From an uncultured Clostridia bacterium (GTDB lineage Bacteria > Bacillota > Clostridia > Christensenellales > UBA1242), in the NCBI GenBank assembly GCA_934754445.1, contig CAKVHZ010000002.1:1-64000 (forward strand): DNA of 64,000 nucleotides. Reading direction: 5' to 3'. The notes beneath the pieces were generated by a model that had not been told where the DNA came from, did not search any database, and was given only the letters and a program-made list of their open reading frames with translations. Each line of letters opens with the position of its first letter. Position 1 is the first letter of the stretch. The translations under genes and the position numbers were made by a program. Of the stretch, positions 1 through 8,511 are shown in pieces.

Positions 1-2458
1 CCACTAAACCAGTATAGTATTTTAAAACTATATTAATAGGTATAATTAAAAGTATTGAGATTAAAATACCAAATAATCCACTTGCTAAGCCTATTATAAA
101 ACTTTCAGCGGTAAATACTCTGCTAATATCTTTTTTAGATGCACCAACACTACGAAGAACACCAATTTCTTTTGTTCTCTCTATTACAGAAATATAAGTT
201 ATAATTCCTATCATAATAGAACTTACAACAAGTGAAACACCAACAAAAGCAATTAATACATAAGTAATAGCGGAAATTATTGTTGAAATAGATTTCATCA
301 TAGTGCCTATAGTATCACTATAAGTTATAACCTTTTCTTCTTCCCCATTTTTAACCATTTGATTATTATAACGAGATATAAAATCACTTATTTTTGTTTT
401 TGATTCAAAATTTATTGGATATAAATAAATTGCTTGTGGCGAATTCATATCGGCATATCCTAAAGTAGCTAATACATCTTGTTTTTGTTTTGCAATATCT
501 TTTGAAGTATCAAAATTTTCATTAGTTAAAATGTTTTTTTCGTTATTACTCATTTGAGAAACAATTAAACTACTTTCGTTATTATGATTTATGATATATT
601 CGGTTAATTTTGTTGTATAAGCAATAGGTGTAGAAATACTTAATGCACTTGCATTTTCCTTTTCTTTTATTAAACCTACAACTTTTACATCAATACCCTT
701 TTCATCATAAAGAGTTTGAAGTTTTGCTAAATATGTAGCATAATCTGTGTCTTTATATGTTCTAATATCTTTATAAGTTCCATCTGCTTGCAATTCAAAA
801 TAGTCACTTTCTAAAATAAGCTTATATTTTAAATTTAACAAATCTTCATATGTGAATGTAGTGGTAATTTTATCAGGTTCTTTGTTATTTATATAGTTAT
901 CAAGCAAAGTATTTAAGTCTTCTTGCTTTAATAAACCTAAACCATATAAAGTGTAATCACTTATTTCGTTATTTTTATCAACAACAATGTTAATTTCATT
1001 ATATTCTTTTGCCCATTTACTGCCTGTGCCTACTAAATCGTATTGCGAATTTAATAAATCACTATTATCTAACATTTCACTCCAAAATTCGTTTTTATAA
1101 TAGCCACTTTTAGAACCAAACATATAACTTAATAAGCCATATCTTAATTGTTTGTCTTGCGAACTTGCCATTTCGGGGTGAGATGCTGGATAACTTGAAA
1201 TAATATCAGCAAAAACTGTGGTGGCATTTGCACTAATTAGTCCATTATCAACCGAATTATAATAAGCGTTTATTTTTGCACCATAATCGTAACTTATTGC
1301 CGAAACATACTTTTTAAGTTCTTCTTTCCCATCAGTTTCTATGTAATTTTTAAAACTTATCAAATCACTTTGACTGCTTGATGCATTAAACTTAGAAAGC
1401 ATATCTGTTAATTCTTGTTTAGTATAAACTTTATCATCGCCATGCGTTACTTTTCCATCGTTTGTATTTACAAAAATTTTCATTAATGATGACATATCAT
1501 AGTTCGAATTTGTAAGTTCCACTGGATATGAACTTAAAGTGTCTTTTTGCATTTGATTTACATAAGTAGAAAACCCACTAGAAATTGCTAAAACAAGTGA
1601 AATCCCTATAATTCCTATTGAACCAGCAAAAGAAACCAGCATTGTTCGACCTTTTTTTGTTAATAAATTTTTCAAACTTAAAAATAAAGCGGTGAAAAAC
1701 GACATCCTTTTTTTCTTTTCGGTCTTTTTAAAACTTAAATTTTCATTTACTACTTCAGTTTCTTGTTTTTCATCTTCACTAGTATAAGGGTCATTATCTT
1801 CTATAATATTTCCGTCAAGTAGTTTTATAATTCTTGTTGAATACTTTTGCGCAAGTTCTGGGTTATGAGTTACCATAACAATTAATTTATCTTTAGAAAT
1901 TTCCTTTAATAGTTCCATTATTTGAACACTTGTTGCACTATCTAAAGCTCCTGTTGGCTCATCAGCAAGTATAATTTCGGGGTCGTTAACTAATGCTCTT
2001 GCAATTGCTACCCTTTGCATTTGCCCACCTGATAATTGACTAGGTTTATTTTTAATTTTATCTTTTAAGCCTACTTGCTCTAAAACTTTAATTGCTCTTT
2101 GTCTTCGTTCTTTTCTACTTACTCCCGATAGGGTTAAAGCAAGTTCAACATTTTCTAAAACTGTTTGATGCGGAATTAAATTATAACTTTGAAAAACAAA
2201 ACCGACACGATGATTACGATAATTATCCCAGTCTTTATCTTTATACTTTTTAGTTGATTTACCATTAATAATTAAGTCGCCACTAGTATAGCAATCTAAT
2301 CCACCAATAATGTTTAAAAGGGTAGTTTTTCCACAGCCACTTTGCCCTAAAATAGAAACAAATTCGCTTTTTCTAAACTCAACACTAACACCCTTTAATG
2401 CTTCAACTTTTTGGTCGCCTACTAAATAGGTTTTTTTAATATCTTTTAATTTAAGCAT
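1..2458 (-). CDS. ABC transporter ATPase-permease fusion (MacB/FtsX type), C-terminus cut by window edge
   Basis: I translated this frame from the ATG at 2458; it stays open to base 1, so the C-terminus lies outside the window. The first ~230 residues are an ABC ATPase: Walker A GQSGCGKTT, Q-loop FQSYN, signature LSGGQMQR, Walker B IILADEPTGALDS and H-loop VMVTHNPE. A charged linker, a TM helix (after RMSFFTALFLSLKNLL), a ~430-residue extracytoplasmic domain and an FtsX-like block with RTKEIGVLRSVGASKKDI follow. This layout, with both domains in one chain, is common in Clostridia. Family knowledge suggests a mechanotransmission-type exporter of a peptide, lipid or lipoprotein; the substrate cannot be told from sequence. 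It has its own promoter. Confidence 0.9.
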   Translation of the reverse strand, partial: MLKLKDIKKTYLVGDQKVEALKGVSVEFRKSEFVSILGQSGCGKTTLLNIIGGLDCYTSGDLIINGKSTKKYKDKDWDNYRNHRVGFVFQSYNLIPHQTVLENVELALTLSGVSRKERRQRAIKVLEQVGLKDKIKNKPSQLSGGQMQRVAIARALVNDPEIILADEPTGALDSATSVQIMELLKEISKDKLIVMVTHNPELAQKYSTRIIKLLDGNIIEDNDPYTSEDEKQETEVVNENLSFKKTEKKKRMSFFTALFLSLKNLLTKKGRTMLVSFAGSIGIIGISLVLAISSGFSTYVNQMQKDTLSSYPVELTNSNYDMSSLMKIFVNTNDGKVTHGDDKVYTKQELTDMLSKFNASSSQSDLISFKNYIETDGKEELKKYVSAISYDYGAKINAYYNSVDNGLISANATTVFADIISSYPASHPEMASSQDKQLRYGLLSYMFGSKSGYYKNEFWSEMLDNSDLLNSQYDLVGTGSKWAKEYNEINIVVDKNNEISDYTLYGLGLLKQEDLNTLLDNYINNKEPDKITTTFTYEDLLNLKYKLILESDYFELQADGTYKDIRTYKDTDYATYLAKLQTLYDEKGIDVKVVGLIKEKENASALSISTPIAYTTKLTEYIINHNNESSLIVSQMSNNEKNILTNENFDTSKDIAKQKQDVLATLGYADMNSPQAIYLYPINFESKTKISDFISRYNNQMVKNGEEEKVITYSDTIGTMMKSISTIISAITYVLIAFVGVSLVVSSIMIGIITYISVIERTKEIGVLRSVGASKKDISRVFTAESFIIGLASGLFGILISILLIIPINIVLKYYTGLV

Positions 2459-2489
2459 TCCCGTTTTCCCCCTTTAAAAATCAAAATTT

Positions 2490-2519
2490 ATTATATGAAT
2501 TTTTTAATATATTTGTCAA
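2490..2519 (-). promoter_or_regulatory. Sigma-A-type promoter of the ABC transporter gene
   Basis: On the minus strand, TTGACA (2519-2514), an 18-bp spacer and TATAAT (2495-2490). The predicted transcript starts near 2483, about 25 nt before the ATG at 2458, leaving room for the GGGGGAAA-type ribosome binding site seen there. Confidence 0.65.
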
Positions 2520-2532
2520 ATATTTTAAACCA

Positions 2533-2559
2533 AAAAAAGAAGACAAAATCTTCTTTTTT
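2533..2559 (-). terminator. Rho-independent terminator after the NfeD-like gene
   Basis: An 11-bp perfect stem (AAAAAAGAAGA with TCTTCTTTTTT) and a 5-nt loop. Read on the minus strand it ends in a T run directly after the NfeD-like stop codon. Confidence 0.75.
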
Positions 2560-2561
2560 GT

Positions 2562-2852
2562 TCATTTTTTATTTTGATTTTTTATAGTTTTTTCGGTTTC
2601 CCCCATTTTTGTATTAGTTTTTGTTTTGTTTTTGTCAAGTAGTTTTAAAGTTACTTTTCTTAGTCCTAATATGCAAGCAACAGACAGTAAAACCATAACT
2701 ATAATTTGAATTTCATACCCTACTCCACAAGCAGCAAGTATCATAGCAACCACACCACCTATTGCTATCCAGATAGAAACTACTTTTAGAGTTATAAATT
2801 CTATAATCATGCTAACCGCTACTACACCTAACCATATATATAACCAAGTCAT
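2562..2852 (-). CDS. Short NfeD-like membrane protein lacking the OB-fold domain
   Basis: A 96-residue protein with an acidic/aromatic N-terminus (MTWLYIWLGVVAV) and two or three hydrophobic helices, the second containing SIWIAIGGVVAMI. This matches the N-terminal membrane half of the NfeD family, which acts with stomatin/flotillin proteins. In full-length NfeD proteins an OB-fold of ~60 residues follows the KTNT-like linker. Here the chain stops soon after KTKTNTKMGE with a Lys/Asn tail, so the soluble domain is missing. No stomatin-like gene is adjacent. It may be a truncated remnant or a minimal membrane-only form. The family call rests on the membrane pattern, so it is moderate. Confidence 0.5.
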   Translation of the reverse strand: MTWLYIWLGVVAVSMIIEFITLKVVSIWIAIGGVVAMILAACGVGYEIQIIVMVLLSVACILGLRKVTLKLLDKNKTKTNTKMGETEKTIKNQNKK

Positions 2853-2903
2853 AAAATCTCTCCTTGCTTTAATATTTTATGAATTATATAAACAAATATT
2901 TAA

Positions 2904-4292
2904 TTAAAAATTTATTTTATTTAAGATGTAATCTTTAACTTCATCTAATTTTAAAGTTATTTGCTCCATGCTATCTCTAAAACGAATAGTAACTGTGTTT
3001 TCGTTTAAAGTGTTATCATCAACTGTTAAACAGAAAGGTGTTCCTATTTCATCATGACGGCGATATCTTTTACCAATAGAGCCGCTTTCATCATAATCAC
3101 ACATAAAATAATTAGATAAATCATTAAATATTTCTTGTGCTTTAGGTGAATGTTCTTTTTTCATTAATGGAAGAATTGCAAGTTTGTAGCATGCTAAGGC
3201 TGGATGAAGTTTTAAAACAACTCTTGTTTCGTTTTCTAATTTTTCTTCGTTATATGCTTCACATAAAGTTGCAAGCATTAATCTATCCGCTCCAATTGAA
3301 TATTCAACGACATAAGGAACATATTTTTCATTAGTAATAGGGTCTAAATAAAGCATACTTTTACCACTAAATTCTTGATGACGAGATAAATCATAATTTG
3401 TTCTATTATGAATACCATTTAATTCTTCCCAGCCCATTGGATATTTAAATTGAATATCACAAGCACATTTAGCGTAATGCGCTAGTTTATCATGGTCTTT
3501 ATATCTTAAATGTTCCCTATCAAAACCAAGACGAATTAAAAAGTCCATTGCTTTTTGCTTATATTCGTTATAAAAATCTACATCTTGACCTTCCTTACAG
3601 AATTGTTGATGTTCCATTTGTTCAAATTCTATTGTTCTAAAAATAAAGTTTCCCGGAGTTATTTCATTTCTAAAAGCCTTACCTATTTGTGCAATAGAAA
3701 AAGGAACTTTAGCACGCATACTTCGTTGAACATTTAAAAAGTTTACAAATTCGCCTTGTGCAGTTTCTGGACGAAGATAAATTGTATCTTGATTATCGCC
3801 AATAACTCCACGAGATGTTTCAAACATTAATTTGAATTGACGAATAGGAGTAAAATTATGTTTACCACAGTTTGGGCAATTTATTTTATGGTCTTCAATA
3901 AATTGTTCCATTTCACTATTACTCATTTTATCAACTACAACATTTTCTATTTTATGTTTTTCACAATAATTTTCTATTAAATTATCGGCTCTATGACGAG
4001 TTTTACATTCCTTGCAGTCCATTTTAGGGTCTGAAAAAGATGTTGTATGACCGCTTGCATCCCATACACGAGAATTCATTAAAATAGCGGCATCTACACC
4101 ATAAGCGTTTTTATTTTCTTGAACAAACATTTTCCACCAAGATTTTTTAATGTTGTTTTTAATTTCTACGCCAACTGGGCCATAATCCCAAGTATTACCC
4201 ATGCCACCATATATTTCACTACCTTGGAAAATAATTCCACGATTTTTACATAAATTTACTATTTTATCCATTGTTGGATTATTAACTAACAT
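2904..4292 (-). CDS. glyS: Glycyl-tRNA synthetase, homodimeric type
   Basis: A 462-residue class II aminoacyl-tRNA synthetase that charges tRNA-Gly in the cytosol. Seen: the class-defining N-terminus EIYGGMGNTWDYGPVG, a zinc-binding-like CxxC pair (CKEC, CPNCGKH), motif 2 IGKAFRNEITP followed by RTIEFEQMEHQQF, and motif 3 with SIGADRLMLA. The C-terminus is an anticodon-binding domain. This is the single-chain alpha2 form, not the GlyQ/GlyS alpha2beta2 form. An upstream in-frame GTG at 4298 falls inside the Shine-Dalgarno AGAGGTGA, so I place the start at the ATG at 4292. It is monocistronic with its own promoter, and no T-box leader is visible. Confidence 0.95.
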   Translation of the reverse strand: MLVNNPTMDKIVNLCKNRGIIFQGSEIYGGMGNTWDYGPVGVEIKNNIKKSWWKMFVQENKNAYGVDAAILMNSRVWDASGHTTSFSDPKMDCKECKTRHRADNLIENYCEKHKIENVVVDKMSNSEMEQFIEDHKINCPNCGKHNFTPIRQFKLMFETSRGVIGDNQDTIYLRPETAQGEFVNFLNVQRSMRAKVPFSIAQIGKAFRNEITPGNFIFRTIEFEQMEHQQFCKEGQDVDFYNEYKQKAMDFLIRLGFDREHLRYKDHDKLAHYAKCACDIQFKYPMGWEELNGIHNRTNYDLSRHQEFSGKSMLYLDPITNEKYVPYVVEYSIGADRLMLATLCEAYNEEKLENETRVVLKLHPALACYKLAILPLMKKEHSPKAQEIFNDLSNYFMCDYDESGSIGKRYRRHDEIGTPFCLTVDDNTLNENTVTIRFRDSMEQITLKLDEVKDYILNKINF

Positions 4293-4311
4293 ATTCACCT
4301 CTTATTTAAAT

Positions 4312-4340
4312 ATTATAATAATATACTTTAATTAAGTCAA
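4312..4340 (-). promoter_or_regulatory. Promoter of glyS
   Basis: Minus strand TTGACT (4340-4335), 17-bp spacer, TATAAT (4317-4312). The predicted leader is only about 13 nt and just accommodates the AGAGGTGA ribosome binding site, which excludes a T-box riboswitch on this transcript. Confidence 0.7.
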
Positions 4341-4370
4341 CAAAATATGTATATTAAAAGATAAAAACTA

Positions 4371-4399
4371 TTGAATTTAATTTATTTATATGATATAAT
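4371..4399 (+). promoter_or_regulatory. Promoter of the HAD gene, predicted leaderless transcript
   Basis: TTGAAT (4371-4376), exactly 17 bp, then TATAAT (4394-4399) preceded by TGA. The ATG of the next gene starts at 4407, 7 nt after the -10 box, where transcription should begin. No ribosome binding site lies in between. Confidence 0.65.
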
Positions 4400-4406
4400 A
4401 TAAAAT

Positions 4407-5249
4407 ATGGAAAAAGAAAATAAAAAAGTTATTGCCATTTGTTATGATTTTGATAAAACCTTAGGTTGTGAAGACTCTTGTTGGTCTTATGGTTTTTTCA
4501 ATAAACTCGGTGTTAAAGAAGATGATTTTTGGAGAGAACAAAACTCAAGCGAAATTTTAAAAACTATGGATCCTATTATTTCCTTTTTATATTTTTCGGT
4601 ATATAAAGCAAAAAAAATGGGTGTTCCTTTTAAAAAACAAGATATTGAAAATGTTGGAAAAGATTTAAGATACTATAAAGGTGTTGAAACTTGGTTTGAT
4701 AGAATCAATAAATATGGTGAAAGTAAAGGTTATTTAATAGAACATTACATGATAAGTGCTAGCATTAAAGAAGTTTTAGAGCATTGCAGTATTGCTAAAT
4801 ATTTTAAAAAGATATATGCTAATAGTTATATTTACGATGAAGATAATAACCCTATCTGGCCTAAAAATATTGTCAATTCAACTGAAAAAACACAATATAT
4901 TTTTAGAATTAATAAAGGTGTTTTAGATGAAAATGACCCTAAAGTAAATGATAAAACTAATATTAAGCGTATTCCATTTTGTAACATGATTTATATTGGC
5001 GATAGTTTTACCGATATTCCTTGCATGAGTATTACTGTAAATAATGGTGGAACAAGTATAGGTGTGTATGACGACTTACCTGCTAAAAGAGAATTAATGC
5101 TTGATTTATTTAAAAAAGAAAGAATTAATAACTTTTGCAAGGCTGATTATAGTGAAAATAGTGAAATTGAAAATGTTGTTAAATATACTATTGATAAAAT
5201 AAAACAAAATGACGACCTAAAAAAACAAGTTGAAGATTTATCAAAATAG
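4407..5249 (+). CDS. HAD-superfamily phosphatase-like protein
   Basis: A 280-residue HAD-fold protein. Motif I is YDFDKTLG near residue 14, with the nucleophile Asp and the +2 Asp; motif II is probably MISAS near residue 117; motif IV is IGDSFTDIP near 198, with the metal-binding Asp pair. A large cap is inserted between motifs I and II. No signal peptide or TM segment is visible, so it is cytosolic. The substrate is unknown; the family includes phosphoserine- and nucleotide-phosphatase-like enzymes. It is transcribed alone and divergently from glyS. The start directly follows the -10 box and has no Shine-Dalgarno. Confidence 0.8.
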   Translation: MEKENKKVIAICYDFDKTLGCEDSCWSYGFFNKLGVKEDDFWREQNSSEILKTMDPIISFLYFSVYKAKKMGVPFKKQDIENVGKDLRYYKGVETWFDRINKYGESKGYLIEHYMISASIKEVLEHCSIAKYFKKIYANSYIYDEDNNPIWPKNIVNSTEKTQYIFRINKGVLDENDPKVNDKTNIKRIPFCNMIYIGDSFTDIPCMSITVNNGGTSIGVYDDLPAKRELMLDLFKKERINNFCKADYSENSEIENVVKYTIDKIKQNDDLKKQVEDLSK

Positions 5250-5253
5250 CATA

Positions 5254-5279
5254 AAAAAAGTGGCTCAGCCACTTTTTTA
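5254..5279. terminator. Bidirectional terminator between convergent genes
   Basis: Perfect stem AAAAAAGTGGC / GCCACTTTTTT with a TCA loop. It serves both the HAD gene (plus) and the surface protein gene (minus), whose stop codon overlaps the T run. Confidence 0.85.
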
Positions 5280-6437
5280 ATTACTAGTAAATTTACCTGC
5301 ACCCATGTTCTCATAAAAAACATTTTCTACTAGGTCTAAAACCCCTACTACATTATCACTTTGTCTTAATGCTGGAATAAAATTTCTAATTAAATTATTA
5401 TTTGTGTCATACATTTTTAAACTTTCTAGTTTCCAACTTGCTGACCAAGTAGTATCTATCCATGAACCAAACGTAATAATATTTTCATTAGTGTTACCAC
5501 TAATTGTTAAACTAAAATTTTTAATACCATCATTAATTAAATTAACGTTTGTATTTGCACTAATTGTTATTCCGTTCGCTTCGAAGCCACCCGATTTAGC
5601 ACAAATCCATGGTGCTTGTCTAGATGTAGATGAAGTCCACGAAGAAAATATCATAGGTTTACCTGCATTAGTAGAAGTAAAACACATAGAAACATCTATT
5701 TTTGATACATTTTTCCACATCACATCGGTTTTAAAACTATTTAAGTAACCTTGTGCTGAATTATTTTGTGCTTCTACATAATCTTTCTTTACATAACCAG
5801 CAGGAATATTTGAGCCCATAGTTATTAATTTTGTTTGAGCGCTTTCAATTGATAAATTTGCTTGTTGTATTGCAAAAATCTTTAAAGTAACTTCCGTTTC
5901 TATACCTTGGTTTTCAAGGTCTTCACTTATCTTTGCATTTATTGTAAAACTATGTGCTGTATCTGTGCTTTTTAATGCACCAACCTTTAAGGTTGTTTCC
6001 GCTGTTTCCGTTCCGTCGGTAGCGATTTTTACAACACTACCATTATCTATTCTATAACAATTTGTTCCATCACTAAAATATGTTGCATTTGTAAAAATAC
6101 CATTTGTATCTGTTAAAAATACTAAATAATAAGCATCTTCACTAGTAGATTCTAATCCAACTGATAATTGAATGTTTACAATATCTCCGGGCATAACTTT
6201 TCCAGTATCGGCCACGTTAGGGTTTGAACGAGTTAAACTAAACATTTTAGATGAAGTAAACTCTGCGCCATCTTTATCTGTTACTTTTAATTTAATTTCG
6301 CCAAAATTTAATTCTCCATTAAAATGTTTACTATCGGTAAAATATGCCATGGTTAAACCAATTAATGTTATTAGCATTAATATTGTTACAATCATTAAGA
6401 TTAACACTTTGTTACTTATTTTCTTAACCTTTTTCAC
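5277..6437 (-). CDS. TasA/camelysin-like (SipW-dependent) surface protein with LamG-like tail
   Basis: About 386 residues. The N-terminus has a basic patch, a TM segment and the pattern AYFTDSKHFNGELNFGEIKL, which in TasA, CalY and related proteins marks the SipW-processed signal peptide and the first strand. Residues ~35-190 fit the TasA-like beta-sandwich. The C-terminal half ends in NFIPALRQSDNVVGVLDL and a short FYENMGAG-type ending, as in secreted proteins carrying a LamG-like module. A secreted or fibre-forming surface protein is inferred. The GTG at 6437 sits 8 nt after AGGAG; an upstream in-frame ATG at 6446 overlaps that site. No sipW gene is in the window. Confidence 0.7.
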   Translation of the reverse strand: MKKVKKISNKVLILMIVTILMLITLIGLTMAYFTDSKHFNGELNFGEIKLKVTDKDGAEFTSSKMFSLTRSNPNVADTGKVMPGDIVNIQLSVGLESTSEDAYYLVFLTDTNGIFTNATYFSDGTNCYRIDNGSVVKIATDGTETAETTLKVGALKSTDTAHSFTINAKISEDLENQGIETEVTLKIFAIQQANLSIESAQTKLITMGSNIPAGYVKKDYVEAQNNSAQGYLNSFKTDVMWKNVSKIDVSMCFTSTNAGKPMIFSSWTSSTSRQAPWICAKSGGFEANGITISANTNVNLINDGIKNFSLTISGNTNENIITFGSWIDTTWSASWKLESLKMYDTNNNLIRNFIPALRQSDNVVGVLDLVENVFYENMGAGKFTSN

Positions 6438-6593
6438 CAACAACATCTCCTTATTTATTATACCCCGATTTACATATTAAACTCAAAATTTTTTTGTTTA
6501 ATTAAAAATCTATACTTATTAATTTCATTAACTAGAAAATTTTATAACACCAGTTTTTGCATTACTTTTTCCTAATAGATAATATCGCATTTT

Positions 6594-6610
6594 TTGACAT
6601 TTCTTGTCAA
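6594..6610. repeat. Inverted repeat upstream of the TasA-like gene
   Basis: TTGACA and TGTCAA separate a 5-nt centre (17 bp in total). On the minus strand the first half also reads as a perfect -35 hexamer, but no convincing -10 box lies 16-18 bp downstream. It could be an operator or a promoter part. The rest of 6447-6705 is AT-rich with no gene that I can support. Confidence 0.3.
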
Positions 6611-6705
6611 GCAATTTAATCTATTTATTAAAAATAATTATCAATATTTCACTAACCACAACTTACTATTACTAAAATAAAAGTTAATTTATTTATAATA
6701 AAACC

Positions 6706-7743
6706 CTACAATTTTTGTAAAGTATTTTTAGATTTAAAACCTTGTTTTTTATTGTAAGCAAAAATTTTAAATAAAAATATTAAACCTATTATTCCTTGAA
6801 TAGGATATATAAAATTGATAATATTATTAAAACCAAAAAAACTTAACATATAACCAAGTGTTAATATAATAGAAGATGATATAATTTTATTAATTTTAAA
6901 ATTATTAATTAACATATATAAGCAACTAATTAAACTTGTTAAAACCGAAAACCACAAAATAAAACTAAACAAATATCCTACAACATTATTTATATTAAAT
7001 GCTAAACTAAGCATGGGTAAAGCATTATTATAATTTGTAGTTTTTATTAGTGCTATGTTAATTAATAAAATTAATCCACCCAAAATTATAGATATTACTA
7101 ATGCATTTATTTTTGTTTTTTTGTTACAAAAATTTATAGAGTTTTCCACTACTAAACTACTAGAAAAAACTATATTATAACTTATATAACAAAAACCTAA
7201 CAGCAAATACTCAAAAAAGTTAATGAAGGTTATATTGATTGTTTGAAAGTTTTTAAAGTTAGCAAAAATATTAAAAAGTGTAACAAAAATAATTAATAAT
7301 ATTACAACTGGCATTAAAAAGTTGTTAACTTTTTTTATTGCATTATAACCAAGTTCACAAATAAATAATGCAAAAAATAAACTTACAATAGTGAGAATAG
7401 GGAAATTTATATTTTTAAAAATTAAACCACCTATGCTGTTTAACCCTGCTATCATAGCAATAATAAAAACAAAAAGACTTAAGTAAATAAAAACATTAAA
7501 AAAAGTTACATTTTTAAATAAAGTTTTATTTATTTCTTTTATTGTTTTCGACTTCGTAATTCTTCCAAATTTAATTAATTCTTTTAAACTTATGTATAAA
7601 AATATTGTTGATAAAATTATAATTAAATAACTAAGTTTTCCACTTCCAGTAAAAAAAGTTAGAATTTCTTGTCCAGAAGAAAAACCAGCCCCAATTATAG
7701 AGCCGATTATTAACATAATAAAACTTATATCTAAATATTTCAC
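6706..7743 (-). CDS. YkvI-type membrane transporter (LeuT-fold-like)
   Basis: A 345-residue, very hydrophobic protein with about ten TM helices. The N-terminus contains GSIIGAGFSSGQEIL, the hallmark of the YkvI family, whose unwound first helix resembles that of the amino-acid/polyamine/organocation superfamily. Family members are about 340-370 residues, so this one is full length. The substrate is unknown. The GTG start at 7743 lacks a Shine-Dalgarno, and a TATAAT at 7754-7749 ends 5 nt upstream, so the mRNA may be leaderless. The gene stands alone between the surface protein and the rpoD cluster. Confidence 0.75.
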   Translation of the reverse strand: MKYLDISFIMLIIGSIIGAGFSSGQEILTFFTGSGKLSYLIIILSTIFLYISLKELIKFGRITKSKTIKEINKTLFKNVTFFNVFIYLSLFVFIIAMIAGLNSIGGLIFKNINFPILTIVSLFFALFICELGYNAIKKVNNFLMPVVILLIIFVTLFNIFANFKNFQTINITFINFFEYLLLGFCYISYNIVFSSSLVVENSINFCNKKTKINALVISIILGGLILLINIALIKTTNYNNALPMLSLAFNINNVVGYLFSFILWFSVLTSLISCLYMLINNFKINKIISSSIILTLGYMLSFFGFNNIINFIYPIQGIIGLIFLFKIFAYNKKQGFKSKNTLQKL

Positions 7744-7809
7744 ACAATATTATATTCTAGGAAGTTAAGAGTAATACAAAAATTTATTATATTACAAAAA
7801 CTACAAAAT

Positions 7810-8511
7810 TTAAACTTCGTCTTGAATATTTATTCTATGGCATTGTTCACATTCGGTATAACCTTTTGTTTTTATATCATCAAGTTTATGAATAGATTGT
7901 GCCATTCTACAATAGCCACAATTTTTGCCATCAGTAAGTTTAACTATAACAGGAAAAACCCCTTCCCTTTTTGCATTTTTATATTTTTGTAAAAGTTCGG
8001 GATTTATGTTTTTTTCTTGTTTTAGCATTGCTTCTTTAATGCCAACTGTTTCTGGTTCAACTTGTTGTTTTAATTTGTCAAGTTCAACCTTATTTTCATC
8101 AAATACTTTTTTACTAGAAATAACTTGTTTTTTACAATTATCAAATTCGTCTAAGTATTTTTTCATTGAATTTTCTAAAATGTTTAATCTTGTAATTAAT
8201 TCATCTAAATTTTTCATTATAGGTTTAATTTTATTAACAATATCTATACAAGTTTTTTCATCTAAATTATCTAAATTCGTTTCTGTATATTTTTTAACAA
8301 GTTCTAAACCTTTTGCTTTAACTTGTGTTATTTTATTGATTTCTTCTGCTAATTTTTTTGCTTCTTCGTTAATAGTAAGCATTCTCATTTGGCTTTTTTT
8401 AGCGGTTTCTTTACTTGCATGAATTTTTTTATTATATTCACTTGCGGTAAATTTTTTTTCAATCTTTTTTAATTCAATATCTAATTGTTGATATTTATAT
8501 AATTCGTTCAT
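7810..8511 (-). CDS. C4-type zinc-ribbon coiled-coil protein (COG1579-like)
   Basis: A 233-residue protein with two long Lys/Glu-rich coiled-coil helices (residues ~1-170) and a C-terminal zinc ribbon: CGYC at ~195 and CEQC at ~220, with GYTECEQCHRI at the end. This is the bacterial family often described as putative nucleic-acid-binding. It is the last gene of the dnaG-rpoD-trmK cluster, and its start overlaps the trmK stop codon by one base. In many Firmicutes a nif3-family gene sits between trmK and this gene; here it is absent. The function is not established. Confidence 0.8.
   Translation of the reverse strand: MNELYKYQQLDIELKKIEKKFTASEYNKKIHASKETAKKSQMRMLTINEEAKKLAEEINKITQVKAKGLELVKKYTETNLDNLDEKTCIDIVNKIKPIMKNLDELITRLNILENSMKKYLDEFDNCKKQVISSKKVFDENKVELDKLKQQVEPETVGIKEAMLKQEKNINPELLQKYKNAKREGVFPVIVKLTDGKNCGYCRMAQSIHKLDDIKTKGYTECEQCHRINIQDEV

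Noticed and set aside
4293..4406. T-box or other riboswitch before glyS
   Set aside because: The predicted leader is about 13 nt and no T-box sequence or specifier stem is visible; the same applies to cysS.
6594..6610. Full sigma-A promoter for the TasA-like gene
   Set aside because: A good -35 exists but no convincing -10 lies 16-18 bp downstream; kept only as an inverted repeat.
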